Positions 26,617 to 37,200 of a DNA stretch of 64,000 nucleotides are shown piece after piece. The DNA is taken from contig JBCCHB010000016.1 of the NCBI GenBank assembly GCA_039028975.1, forward strand, positions 1-64,000, in the 5' to 3' direction. A program made the position numbers and the translations under genes. How positions within the stretch are numbered: the stretch's first letter is position 1; every line of letters starts with the position of its first letter. This DNA comes from JAHBNG01 sp039028975. GTDB lineage: Bacteria > Chloroflexota > Anaerolineae > Caldilineales > Caldilineaceae. The notes beneath the pieces are model-generated. The model did not search any database. It was not told the origin of the DNA and worked only from the letters and a program-made list of their open reading frames with translations.

Positions 26617-27885
26617 ATGAATACCATACGAACGATAGTACAAAACGACTTGATGATCTACTTTTCACAACGTGGAAATCTGATCGGTTTGATCATACTG
26701 CCCATAGCGTTCACCGTGATGCTAGGCTGGGCCTTCTCAGATAGCGGTGGTGATGGTGGCCCACAACGAGTACGTGTGGATGTACTGGATGAGGACCAGA
26801 GTGAGGCATCGGCCTATCTGCTAACTGAGTTGCGCAAGGCAAATGAGGCGCTGGTTCTCTGCCCAATGGACAATGATACGGACGATTTTTGCCAACTAGG
26901 AGAAGAGGTGCTGACCATAGAAATGGGCAAAGAGCGTGCTCAGGAAGAACGTACAGACGCATTTCTGCTGATTCCGGCTGGCTATGAAGAGTCATTTGAG
27001 CGCTTTGAACAAGTCGAGATTCAGTTCTACGCTGCTGGAAACCCAGGCCTGCCCAATGCAATTCAACAGACGCTAAGCAACGTACTGGAGAAGCTGAATG
27101 GCGCATCAACCACGGCGAATGTGGCCAACGCACTCCTTGATGGGTTAGGCGAGCAGACAGGCCTTCGCTCAGTGATTGAGCCTTTCCAACCTGCACTGGT
27201 CCAAGCAATCTATCAAGATGCAACCGAACGAATCAATAGTAAAGAAGATCCCGTCCGCTACGAGACGACTACAGGCGAGGAGCTTGATACACCTGACCAG
27301 GGATTTGGCCAATCGATTCCTGGTATGGGAACTATGTACGTTATGTTTACCGTTTTGGCAGCAACCAGTGTGCTTATGCGTGAGCGCAACCAGTGGACGC
27401 TTCAGCGGTTGGCGGCATTGCCCATTTCCCGAGCGACAATTCTCAGCGGGAAGATCATCACCTACTTTATTTTAGGGATGATCCAGTTTCTGATTATCTT
27501 TGCGGTTGGGCTTCTGGTCGGGTTGGATTTTGGCAGTCAACCGCTCAATCTTTTTCTAATCATGATGGCATTTGTGCTCTGCATTACCGCCCTGGCCTTT
27601 GCCATTGCTCCATGGATGAAAAATCAGGCCCAAGCCGGCGGGGTCTCCCGCTTGTTGGCATTAGCCTTTGCACCATTAGGCGGTGCGTGGTGGCCCTTGG
27701 AGATTGTGCCTGATTTTATGCGAACCATTGGGCACCTTTCACCTGTGGCTTGGGCTATGGATGCTTTTCATGACATTATGTGGTACAGTGGCGGTTTTTT
27801 GGAGATTATACCGGAGTTGGGCGTATTGTTGGGGGCTGCTGCTGTGCTCTTTGGCATAGGTGTACGCGGGTTTAAGTATGTTTAA
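26617..27885 (+). CDS. ABC-2 type permease, second subunit
   Basis: 422 residues. Same layout as the preceding permease but with a shorter external domain (about 190 residues): first helix LIGLIILPIAFTVMLGWAF, coupling loop RERNQWTLQRLAALPISRA, then about five C-terminal helices. The start overlaps AGGGATGA, which gives a weak ribosome binding site; coupling to the upstream gene is likely. Completes a three-gene exporter that ends at a terminator-like hairpin. Confidence 0.85.
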   Translation: MNTIRTIVQNDLMIYFSQRGNLIGLIILPIAFTVMLGWAFSDSGGDGGPQRVRVDVLDEDQSEASAYLLTELRKANEALVLCPMDNDTDDFCQLGEEVLTIEMGKERAQEERTDAFLLIPAGYEESFERFEQVEIQFYAAGNPGLPNAIQQTLSNVLEKLNGASTTANVANALLDGLGEQTGLRSVIEPFQPALVQAIYQDATERINSKEDPVRYETTTGEELDTPDQGFGQSIPGMGTMYVMFTVLAATSVLMRERNQWTLQRLAALPISRATILSGKIITYFILGMIQFLIIFAVGLLVGLDFGSQPLNLFLIMMAFVLCITALAFAIAPWMKNQAQAGGVSRLLALAFAPLGGAWWPLEIVPDFMRTIGHLSPVAWAMDAFHDIMWYSGGFLEIIPELGVLLGAAAVLFGIGVRGFKYV

Positions 27886-27947
27886 ATAGGTCTATTAGGG
27901 TTCATCAAAGACATAAATGCGCCGCTCATAAGAGATTTATCTGTCAC

Positions 27948-27996
27948 AGGAAGAGCAAGGAGAGCTAGTAGGTTTTCTTGCTCTTCCTCTCTATTT
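27948..27996 (+). terminator. Terminator-like hairpin after the exporter operon
   Basis: AGGAAGAGCAAG at 27948-27959 pairs perfectly with CTTGCTCTTCCT at 27977-27988 over a 17-base loop, followed by CTCTATTTTG. Position 60 bases after the last exporter gene supports a terminator, though the T-run is poor. Confidence 0.6.
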
Positions 27997-28035
27997 TGTG
28001 GATACTTATTTTCTGGCAGTGAGATGAGAGCCGAT

Positions 28036-28125
28036 CTGTCATTTCGACGAGTGTAACGAGGAGAAATCTCGCGTTGATGATGAGCCGACCTCTCGTTCAG
28101 GTACTCACTGAGCGCGAGATGACAG
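28036..28125. repeat. REP/MITE-like inverted repeat (CTGTCATTTCG family)
   Basis: CTGTCATTTCG at 28036-28046 pairs with CGAGATGACAG at 28115-28125 with one G-U pair. The interior has GAGGAGAAATCTCGCG. This belongs to the widespread class of short repeats with GTCATYTCGA ends; a related piece (GTCATCTCGA then CGAGAGAT) occurs at 28791-28816. Confidence 0.6.
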
Positions 28126-29072
28126 CGGTTACATTATAGAGTACGTGATACTCTCACTTTTTCACCTAGTTTATAGAATGGCCTAGTTCACCGTTAAGCC
28201 AAAACAGATCCTTTGAGAAAATTCGCAAGCCGGCGCTTCATACAATTTCCCCTTGGGGCCATTGAGACGACAGGTCCCACTGATAGAGAAAACCTCTTGC
28301 AGATTGAAGATCCACCCACATCTCAGTGCACTTCAGCATATCCTCCTCTGTGAGATAAGCATTTTAATGCCCTGCTGATCTACTCGCTGTGGCCTTAAAT
28401 TTCTTCCTCTTTCTTCTTGGCAATCACCCTAACTTCCCTTTTAAACTAAATATTTCGGAAATTATGGTGAAAGAAATTGCTCGCTAATCACGTCACTATA
28501 TAATAATCGGTGGATCACAACGGTACAATGAACATGCCCCCGCGTGGCAAAGGGCGTGCCTACTTGACTGTGCTCCATTGAGTATCAGCCAATGTAAAGT
28601 AACATTTCCCCCAGTTATCGTATTGAAGTAACTCCATTATCTATTAATAAGACACAAAAATGTCCTTTCCTTGGTGTCGTTTGTGCTTAGCAACCCGTTC
28701 ACGAGCCGCAAAGTATTCTTGCGCTCTAAGTCCTTGAGGTTTTCGGCACCAAAGGAATCAAAATCAAATAAAACCCAAAACTTCGGTCCTGTCATCTCGA
28801 GTACCCGAGAGATCTTCCATTACGTTTTATTAAATTCTCGATCCTAAGGAAAATTTCTCAGCAAAAATCCAAAAATTTAATAGAGTCGCCATTCGAGCAA
28901 TTTATCAGATGGTGGATTGAAACAATCTGAGCTGGCTAGACGACCAATGGAGTAGATAGATCCTGTGTCTTGCTGAAATTTGATGCACCACACATGCATA
29001 GTATACTGATTTGTGAATGATTTGGCGTATAGAAGTCGCCAAACCTTTCTACCCAAAGAAGGAGAAACTCAT
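28126..29072. other. Gene-free, repeat-bearing gap before the caspase gene
   Basis: No convincing coding frame on either strand. It holds GGGCGTGCCTACT at 28552-28564, repeated exactly at 39390-39402 inside another short element, and the GTCATCTCGA repeat at 28791-28816. The promoter of the caspase gene is probably in the last 100 bases, but I cannot place it. Confidence 0.5.
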
Positions 29073-30632
29073 ATGAGTGTCTTTACAGCCGGCCACGCGC
29101 TGATTATTGGTGTTGGCTCGGATCTTCCCAATACTGTAGCTGACGCCGAAGGTATTGCTACCATTTTAACCAACCCCGAACTTTGTGCTTACCCAACAGA
29201 ACAAGTCCATTTGCTGACTGAAAAACAAGCAACCCGCACGGAACTCCTCGCTGCTTTAGACAGATTAGCTGAAAACGCCGGCCCCGAATCAACAATTGTC
29301 ATCTATTTCTCTGGTCATGGCTATGAAATCAATACAGGGATCGGTCTTCAATACTTCCTTATGCCCAATGGCTACGATGTAGCCAACCTTACTACCACTG
29401 CTATTAGCGGGGCCGAGGTGACCTCCAAGTTTGCAGCTATAAAAGCCCAGAAAATGCTTGTATTGTTCGATTGCTGCCATGCTGGTGGGCTTGATGAATC
29501 TATCATGCAGAAGTCCCCTGGTGTTCAGTTTACCAAGTCACCTCTTCCTCAAGACGCCGTAGATGAACTATCCAAGGGTATTGGACGGGTTATTATCGCC
29601 TCCTGTAAAAAAGAAGAGAAATCCTATACCGGTAATCCATATAGCCAGTTTACTCAGGCTCTGGTCGAATCGCTTTCGGGCGAGGAAAACGCTAAGCAAG
29701 ATGGCTTTGTAACAGTTTCCGATCTGGCCATGTATGCAGCTAAAACCGTGCCGCGCTACACAAATGATCTACAGAACCCGATTCTTAATTTTGATGAATC
29801 CAACAATTTTGCTGTGGCTTATTATGCCGGCGGTGAAACCAAACCTAAAGGATTGCCCTCCAACGCGAAGAGGAAGCCCTTTGATGTTGAAGCCGAGAAT
29901 GCCGAACCATCATCTGGCCCTTCCGTTTCAAATACAGGGAGCGGTGGTGCTGCTATTGGAGATCGCAACAAAGTTGGAGGTAAAGGAAGCGTTATTGCCG
30001 ACACCATCCACGGCAACGTAGCAACTGGTGAGAATGCTCGTCAAATCAGCACCGAAACCTACATTGAACGCCAAGAAGTCGATAACAGCAGCACTGACAA
30101 TAGTAGCGTTTTTAACCAGAGCGGGCAGACCGTTGGCAAGCAGATCAACGTCCCTGGCGATGTCAGAGCTGATCAGGGCCTTATCAACCTTGGTGAGATC
30201 AATACGGATGGTGGTGAAGTGGTCGCCGGCAATAAGATCGTTGGAGAGGATGAGGTGCGTGGCGACAAGCATGATATTGATTCAGTGACCGCCAGGAATG
30301 TGGCCATTGGGCGAGGAGCTCAGGTGAATGAACAGACGAATGATGCCCCTATAGATAATCTTCAGCAGGTTTTGACGCAAATTATTGTGGCCGCAGCCGA
30401 ATTACCAGGGGAAGAAAGTAGTGAAGCTGTCCAGAAGGCCAATGATCTTAAATCTGAGTTGATTAGTGCGTCACAGCCCGATGATAAGAAAGTCGCCAGA
30501 TTGATTGATGGGCTGGTAGGGCTGCTTCCAGACGAGACAGAACACTTTCATATGATCCATAACGAACCAGCCTTTCGTGAAAGGACCGGCCAATTTAGTC
30601 AGTTTGTTCTTGAGGGGATTGTTGGATCGTGA
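29073..30632 (+). CDS. Caspase-like protease (peptidase C14) with beta-solenoid-like linker and helical tail
   Basis: 519 residues from the ATG at 29073, set by AAGGAG upstream; the 20 codons before it are not conserved-looking. Residues 1-250 are a caspase-fold domain: HALIIGVGSDLPNTVADAEG, catalytic His82 in VIYFSGHGYEI, catalytic Cys135 in LFDCCHAGG. Residues about 270-430 are Gly/Asn/Asp-rich and repetitive (GDRNKVGGKGSVIADTIHGN, NVPGDVRADQGLINLGEI, VVAGNKIVGEDEVRGDK), probably a short beta-solenoid. Residues about 430-519 are a helical domain (LQQVLTQIIVAAAELPG). The linker at residues 357-392 is shared with both STAND proteins downstream (31088 and 39492), which argues that the three proteins meet physically. 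No signal peptide: cytoplasmic. Substrates unknown; caspases of this type cut after Arg/Lys or Asp depending on the pocket, which I cannot determine. Confidence 0.88.
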   Translation: MSVFTAGHALIIGVGSDLPNTVADAEGIATILTNPELCAYPTEQVHLLTEKQATRTELLAALDRLAENAGPESTIVIYFSGHGYEINTGIGLQYFLMPNGYDVANLTTTAISGAEVTSKFAAIKAQKMLVLFDCCHAGGLDESIMQKSPGVQFTKSPLPQDAVDELSKGIGRVIIASCKKEEKSYTGNPYSQFTQALVESLSGEENAKQDGFVTVSDLAMYAAKTVPRYTNDLQNPILNFDESNNFAVAYYAGGETKPKGLPSNAKRKPFDVEAENAEPSSGPSVSNTGSGGAAIGDRNKVGGKGSVIADTIHGNVATGENARQISTETYIERQEVDNSSTDNSSVFNQSGQTVGKQINVPGDVRADQGLINLGEINTDGGEVVAGNKIVGEDEVRGDKHDIDSVTARNVAIGRGAQVNEQTNDAPIDNLQQVLTQIIVAAAELPGEESSEAVQKANDLKSELISASQPDDKKVARLIDGLVGLLPDETEHFHMIHNEPAFRERTGQFSQFVLEGIVGS

Positions 30633-31087
30633 GTAGTGTAGTTGTATCGTTCATCGATACTGAGATCTAAATCTCACCGAATAACAAAGCAGTATGAAAC
30701 ATTTCTCCTGTTTCATACGACAGATCAGCAGAGACGTTGCATAAAAATAGGATCCTTCTATCTCAAGCAATCCGATGGCTGAAACAAAAGATTTATTGCC
30801 ACTTGCGCAATTGTATGTGATTTAGTATGGTAAATTTGATCAGCGGATTCATTTTTCTGATCATCCTCTTTTTTATGTTCCCAAGTAGCTTTTCTAATCG
30901 AAGTTAATCAAGTTTTCAGTTGGGTTAGTGTAAACAGTATCTAGGCTCTCTTCGCTACGCGACATAAATACACCAACCTTTTTGTTTCGAGGTAGATTCA
31001 AGTTGCAATCTAGAGCTTGAACAATGCTTCTGCGCACCTACAAAACAAAATTACTGAGTCAAGATCGCACTCCGACAAAATCGAAAA
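30633..31087. other. Intergenic gap with hairpins between caspase and STAND genes
   Basis: GTATGAAAC at 30692-30700 pairs perfectly with GTTTCATAC at 30710-30718; TGAGATCTAAATCTCA at 30661-30676 is a second small hairpin. Either may end the caspase transcript, but neither has a T-run. No coding frame is seen in the 455 bases. The STAND1 promoter must lie here if the genes are not co-transcribed. Confidence 0.45.
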
Positions 31088-34000
31088 ATGCCAGATTCTG
31101 CAAACAATCTACGCGACCAGATTGCTGAGGCCATCAGCCGTTTTCTTGATTTTTATCAAGAAGATGGTGCTTCCCTGGTTGAACATACCTTAGCTAAATT
31201 TGGCTACGGGTCTCTGTATATCGATTCGTCTACTACGGACAGTATCTCCATTGCGAATCAGGTTTTGGATAGTATCCAAGATCGTGAATCGGGAGAATAT
31301 CCAGGATTCTTACTTCTTGAGTTATTGAGTGAATTTGAGAATTTAATTGGCGATGTGGATGTCAGTCAGATTGTTGCATTGCTAAGTCAGATGCTTGATT
31401 CAGAAGAATCTGCTGTGAAGGCTGAAGATGCTCAGGGTAAAACCGAAAGACTGTCTCAGAACGCTTCATCCGTTAGTACATCTGACCCGCATGAACAAAG
31501 CTTGGAGCGTCAAATCAATGTGGCTGGAGGGATCCACGCAGACAAAGGATTTGTCAATTTAGGGGAGATTCATGTAAGCGGTGATTTGGTTAGCGGCGAT
31601 AAATATGTTGGCTACACCTCCGATCAAGTTTCTACGCTGATTACACAAATCCGAACAACTTTCCAACCCAAACCTTTTGATGGCACCTGTCCATATGTTG
31701 GCTTAGCCTCCTTCGGTGTGGAATATGGAAAGCTTTTCTTCGGTCGTGAGAAGACAATTAAAGAGCTCATTAGCCGCGTCGAACAATCTCGTTTTATTGT
31801 GATTGCTGGACCATCAGGCAGTGGAAAATCCTCACTAGTGCGGGCTGGTTTGATCTATCAGCTTAAGCAAGGTGGGCTATCTGGAAGCGATCGTTGGCTT
31901 TATGAAACCCTCAAACCCGGAAGAAATCCGCTTGAAAAACTTGCTCGTGTAACATCCAGTTTGGCAGGCTTGTTAAACGCTGGTGATGACGTACGGACGA
32001 AGGGCCAGACAGATCCAACAATATTTCACAAGTGGGTGGATATTGGGTTGAAGGATGAACGTAGTCGTCGTGTAATTCTGTTGATAGACCAGTTTGAAGA
32101 GATCTTTACCCAGACTAAGGTTGAAGCAGAGCGAATTGCGTTTCTGAACCTTCTATCATATGCAACCGAAGTAGAAGATGGTTTAGTAACCGTAATATTT
32201 ACACTACGCTCAGATTTCGTGTCCAACTGTGCAAACTATCCACAATTAAATAGATTACTAAATCAGCAGTTCATCCAAGTTGGGGCCATGGAACCAGACG
32301 AGTTAGTTTGGGCAATAGCTGCACCAGCCTTGCATGTCGGGCTGCCCATCGATCCCGACCTTATTGCCCAAATTATTAATGATATGGGCGATGAACCAGG
32401 CGCACTACCGCTCATGCAATTTGCCCTAAGAGATCTTTTTGATGCGCAACATAAAAAAGGCGGCGTAGTCTCACTTGCCCGTAGCGACTACTTAGAACAT
32501 GGCGGTATTTACAAGGCATTGGAGCGGCATGCAGACAGCGAGTTAAAGCGTCTAACTGATTTAGAGCAAGATTTGGCAGCTAAAGTTCTTATTCACCTAA
32601 TCGAAATTGGTTTAGACACACACGTAACAGGACGCACAGCTACGTTCGATGAATTTTTGACATCTGATACGAAGTCAAAAATGGTGCGCAATGTGATCAA
32701 TCAGCTTGCAGATGCACGTCTTATTACCACGGATGAAACTGCGAATAAAGAAACTGTTACACTGGCACATGAACGTCTTATCCAAGCATGGCCTTGGTTA
32801 CAACAGTTGGTAGATGAAAGTCGAGATGTCATAGTGCTGCAAAATAGAATTGTTGAAGATGCATCTATTTGGGCTGAAAACGGTTTCGATCTCAGTTATC
32901 TGTATCAAGATGCTAAACTGGCTATAATTCGAACACTCATTATCGACAAAAATTTGAATCCTTCCACAATATCTCAGAAGTTTTTAGAGGCTAGTATTGT
33001 TGCTCAAGAGAAGAAAGAAAGAGATCGACTAAGAGAACGCCAGTTTAAAACAAGGTTAATAAGGTCGGTAGCTCTGCTTTTGATTCCAGCACTGGTTATT
33101 GTCACGAACGTCTGGATGTTCGTTGCACGTCAAAATTCGGACTGGCAGAAAACAAGTTTTCCGTCCGTCAATGTTGAGTCAATTGCAGTTAGGAAAGCAT
33201 TAAGAGATGGTACTACGCCTAAGATTTGTGTAGGGACATCAGATGTAGGCATAGGTTGTACACCAGACGGTCAAACATGGAATATCTATCAAGCTGGATT
33301 GCCTACATCGCGACAACATGACTTGTACAGTAGAGAATATTTATGGGGATATTTGTTCGGTGGCCTTTGGGAAACAGACATCAATTCGATTGAGTCGATC
33401 AGTTTCGACCAGTCAAATACAAGAAGCATCCTGGCACTAATCAATGAGGCTGGCCTGTTTCGTAGCGAAGATAGCGGTTCTACTTGGGTTCCGATAGTGG
33501 ATTCTAGAGCTATATCGACCACTTTACCAATTACTGAAGTAAAAAAAATTTCAGTTTTCGGTCAAGATATACAGGTGCTTCTCAATAATGGTATGCGTTC
33601 TGACATAGATAGCGAATTGAAAGGATCGCTTCACGCTAGTTCTGATAATGGACTTACGTGGGCTGTAGTAGGAGGCCGAACAACGGAGACAGGTGCGATA
33701 CGGGATATGCAGTTAACTAGGTTCGATAAAGATGATGTTCGATTATATGTTGCGTCAGAGAATGGGATTTTTGGCTCTAAACTTGGATCTGATTGGTTTT
33801 GGCAAAAGGAGCTAAATGTTAATGAAGGAGAACAGCCGTGGGCCATAACGCAGTCAGATTCACTATTCTATATCGCAACGTATAGTACAGAAAATAGAAC
33901 GGGCACTATCTATCGCTGGCACCCCAAAGAAATGCCAAAAGCGGAGCGGTGGACGGGATTTAAAGGAGCGCCCAAGGTATTGGCTTCAGCACCTAACTCA

Positions 34001-34228
34001 AACGCCTTAATGCCTCTTTGGATTCTTTGGCCAAATGACAATGTGTCGGCCTTCTGTAATAATGGACTGCTGGTCAACTATGGACGCTATCCGCGGTGGA
34101 GATGGCAATTTGCCCATGATTTGAAGGTTGTTACGAATGAACATAATCAATTGCGAGTTCTTGTAGGACAGAGCAACGGATTGCTGGAATATCTTCCTGA
34201 ATCAGACGATCTAGCTAAATGCAATTGA
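31088..34228 (+). CDS. Membrane nSTAND NTPase with outward Asp-box propeller (STAND1)
   Basis: 1046 residues. Residues 1-105: helical domain (NLRDQIAEAISRFLDFYQED) homologous to that of the 39492 protein; 142-180: shared linker starting QINVAGGIHADKGFVNLGEI; 200-560: nSTAND1-type NTPase, opening with CPYVGLASFGVEYGKLFFGR, Walker A G241PSGSGKSS, Walker B VILLIDQFEEIF (Asp334), and a winged-helix region. A single membrane helix lies at about 659-680 with basic residues before it (RLRERQFKTR), so the C-terminal third should be outside the membrane. That part has Asp-box (BNR) motifs SEDSGSTW and SSDNGLTW, which indicates a sialidase- or sortilin-like propeller. STAND proteins are NTP-driven switches that oligomerise on sensing a signal; here the sensor faces out. 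No ribosome binding site is seen before the ATG. Confidence 0.85.
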   Translation: MPDSANNLRDQIAEAISRFLDFYQEDGASLVEHTLAKFGYGSLYIDSSTTDSISIANQVLDSIQDRESGEYPGFLLLELLSEFENLIGDVDVSQIVALLSQMLDSEESAVKAEDAQGKTERLSQNASSVSTSDPHEQSLERQINVAGGIHADKGFVNLGEIHVSGDLVSGDKYVGYTSDQVSTLITQIRTTFQPKPFDGTCPYVGLASFGVEYGKLFFGREKTIKELISRVEQSRFIVIAGPSGSGKSSLVRAGLIYQLKQGGLSGSDRWLYETLKPGRNPLEKLARVTSSLAGLLNAGDDVRTKGQTDPTIFHKWVDIGLKDERSRRVILLIDQFEEIFTQTKVEAERIAFLNLLSYATEVEDGLVTVIFTLRSDFVSNCANYPQLNRLLNQQFIQVGAMEPDELVWAIAAPALHVGLPIDPDLIAQIINDMGDEPGALPLMQFALRDLFDAQHKKGGVVSLARSDYLEHGGIYKALERHADSELKRLTDLEQDLAAKVLIHLIEIGLDTHVTGRTATFDEFLTSDTKSKMVRNVINQLADARLITTDETANKETVTLAHERLIQAWPWLQQLVDESRDVIVLQNRIVEDASIWAENGFDLSYLYQDAKLAIIRTLIIDKNLNPSTISQKFLEASIVAQEKKERDRLRERQFKTRLIRSVALLLIPALVIVTNVWMFVARQNSDWQKTSFPSVNVESIAVRKALRDGTTPKICVGTSDVGIGCTPDGQTWNIYQAGLPTSRQHDLYSREYLWGYLFGGLWETDINSIESISFDQSNTRSILALINEAGLFRSEDSGSTWVPIVDSRAISTTLPITEVKKISVFGQDIQVLLNNGMRSDIDSELKGSLHASSDNGLTWAVVGGRTTETGAIRDMQLTRFDKDDVRLYVASENGIFGSKLGSDWFWQKELNVNEGEQPWAITQSDSLFYIATYSTENRTGTIYRWHPKEMPKAERWTGFKGAPKVLASAPNSNALMPLWILWPNDNVSAFCNNGLLVNYGRYPRWRWQFAHDLKVVTNEHNQLRVLVGQSNGLLEYLPESDDLAKCN

Positions 34229-34276
34229 AGTGATGAGCAATTTGGTCAACGCAAGCAAAAAAAATGGAGAGAGAAA

Positions 34277-37200
34277 ATGTATCAACCCTTATCCCCTAAA
34301 AGAGTTTATGCTAAAACCACGATTAGATTTTGGGTAGCTGCCATTTTAGTGATTCTACTCGCTCTAATCACTGATGTTATGCCTTTGACAGCCTCATTTG
34401 ATGCTGCAACGAATGCCCAGCCAGTGATTAATTGTAACACACCGCCTTCACCTGCATCGCCAAATATAGAAATCGTTGATATTCAGGTTACACAAGGTGT
34501 CTCCGCCACACAAAGCTTTATTAGCGGGCGCTCAACTGCAGTTCTTGTTTATGTCTGTGCAAGAACAAACATTACCCTTTCTGGTCATTTATTTGCAATT
34601 GAAAATGGGCAAGTCCTTTCCGATTTGTCCGCGATAAACCAAGTAAGCTTAAATGCGTCTGCGCAGAATCCACAATCAGCCTTTCTGGTATTCGAGCCGT
34701 TGATCATAGAAAGAGTCGGTACTATTGACCTACAGGTCCAACTTTTTGAACCAACGACACCAAATATCCCTATCATCACAAGAACGCGTAATAATGTTCC
34801 GTTTTTGATAGACCCAGTACAGCCACAATTCTATTTCTCTAGAATCGTACTAGACACAAACCCTTATGGTTTTCCCTCTCTATTTCGCATAAGAGCAACC
34901 CGAGGTGATGCCTTTGCTAGAGCAGTTATACCACTGAACGACTTTGATGAATGGAATTATGCAGAAGCACCGAACAGCAGGATCGTTGTAACAAATACAA
35001 TTGATCTGAATGAGAATGGCATCATAGACGGTACAGATTCTGGCAAGCTACTCTGTCGATTATCCCTTCAACGAACCATGATTGCCAATCCATTTACGTA
35101 CCCTAATGGGACTGTTATATCCCTAGGACCCACAGAACTCACTTTTTTATATGGCTGGATTCACGATCCAAACGGTGTAGGGATTATAGAACTGAATGGG
35201 GATTCCATTCAAAGGGGGCGCGTTGGTTTTGGTAGCACATCGACAAATATAGGGCAATTAACATATGTGCATGAAATGCTACATAATCTTGGCGGAGACC
35301 ACGATGACATTCTTATCAATTTTGCAGGTTGGGATGTAAACCAACATTTGCCCCGAGGCTGGTTAATAAATAATCTCAACCAATATAAAGATGCAAATCT
35401 AGGTATCATCATGAATGTCGCCCCATTAGTCGAGACTAGTAATCGTTGGATGAGTCCAAGTGACTATGATTTCTATTTGAATTATTTTAACTCGACACGT
35501 TTACAGAGTTTTGCACGATCATATCCACGCGGCTGTGATGGAATGAGCGACCCCTGCCTCTTGCAAGACAATGTTCTAATTAGCGGTGAAATGAGTGATG
35601 ATGGCACTTCAGTAATTAACACGTGTCCAATTTTTCAAATGTCTTGGTATAGTCAACCCACTGAATCTAATTCAAGCCGGCCTAGTGATCTTCCATTTAC
35701 GCTTGTGTTTCGCGATGATGAGGGGCGAATTATTGAAGAGATTCCATTTGATGCTCGCAATGAAACAAGTCCAACTGATTCAGACGGAGTAAACTACGGG
35801 GCGTTTGAAGTTCTCGTGCCGGGCGACATAGTTGAGAGGACAGAGCAAATTACTATCCGCAATAGCGAAGGTAGTGAACTCCCATATCAAACTCGAGCCG
35901 ATAGTAGCTTGGATATTGACATGCTTCAGCCTGGTTCTGACTCAGACAATACCGTAAACGACCAATTAGTTTTCGAAGTAAACGTCAGTGGTTCAAATAG
36001 CAGAGACCTGGAGTGTAATTTTACCTATAGTCCAGATGATGGTAATACCTGGATGCCACTTGCAGTGGCAGTACCTTGTACAAGCGGCGAGAATCCACCA
36101 CTACCACTTGAAGTTCAGGGAGTTCCACCCAGTGATGGTTTGGGTGTAATTCGGGCACACGTTACTGATGGCCTGAATATAGATAATGAAGAGAGTAGTG
36201 GTTTAACGGTGGAACCACAATTAGTTGGTTACTTTGAACAGACGGCATCAGGTGGGACACAATCAATTGTGCGTGATGGTCTGGCTTTTCAGGTACATGC
36301 CCATGATGCTGCAATAGGTGAAAATGACGGAGATGGAATCAGCTTTGTCAATATGATAATTTTAGATGCGTCTGGGCGTGTTGTTTATGAGAACGTAGAA
36401 AATTTTGCTGGATATTGCGGATTTGGTGGAGGTCAACCAGACTGCACAATTTGGTTCTTCGAAGCCAATAATTATCGCTGGCCAGAAACAAATGGTCAAT
36501 TAGGTGAGTCCATTCGTAGTGGTAAGTACACATTACGCTCTATCATCAATGCCGACAGTGGTGAGCGTAAATTAGTCGAAACGTTTATTGAAATTAGGTT
36601 AGAAAACACGCCAACCCCCATTGATGATTCCTGGGAGGGTTACAAGACACTTACAGGTGATATCAATGGTGATGGGCGTACAGACTTGGTCTGGAATCGA
36701 ACTGCTCATCACAACCACATTGTCGCAGGTCTATCTAATGGAGATGGAACATTTCAGTTTACAGGCATTCAGGAAACACAAAATACTGTTTGGAACAAGT
36801 TTAAGACCTTTTCCGGTGATGTAAATGCCGACGGATACACCGATCTGATTTGGAACGAAACCACAGACAAAAATCGAGTCTATGTTGGCTTTTCTAATGG
36901 CAACGGAACCTTTACTGTAGTAAGACATCAAGATATATCTGGTTCCGCTTGGCACACATATAAAACCTTAACCGGTGACGTCAATGGCGATGGCAGAATA
37001 GATTTAGTCTGGAGCGAAACCCAAGGGGCTTTCAATCGGACCTATATTGGTTTGTCTAATGGTAATGGCACATTCTCTGTTGGAGCCGTTCAACGACACC
37101 CAAGACAAGGGTGGGATACATACGATACCTTAATCGGCGATGTTAATGGCGATGGGCGAGATGATCTGATTTGGAATCGAACCGGCAATGACCGAAATCG

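Noticed and set aside
26265..26744. 159-codon plus-strand frame overlapping the two ABC-2 permease genes
   Set aside because: It is rich in Cys, Trp and His, has no membrane character and overlaps two well-supported genes in another frame.
28126..29012. Possible small RNA or hidden gene in the gap before the caspase
   Set aside because: No promoter-terminator pair or coding frame could be supported; only REP-like repeats are visible.
29013..30632. Phage defence island with standard partners (CBASS, retrons, restriction enzymes)
   Set aside because: The caspase and STAND genes fit defence in principle, but no cyclase of the CD-NTase type, reverse transcriptase, methylase or phage gene is near; neighbours are exported proteases and surface proteins.
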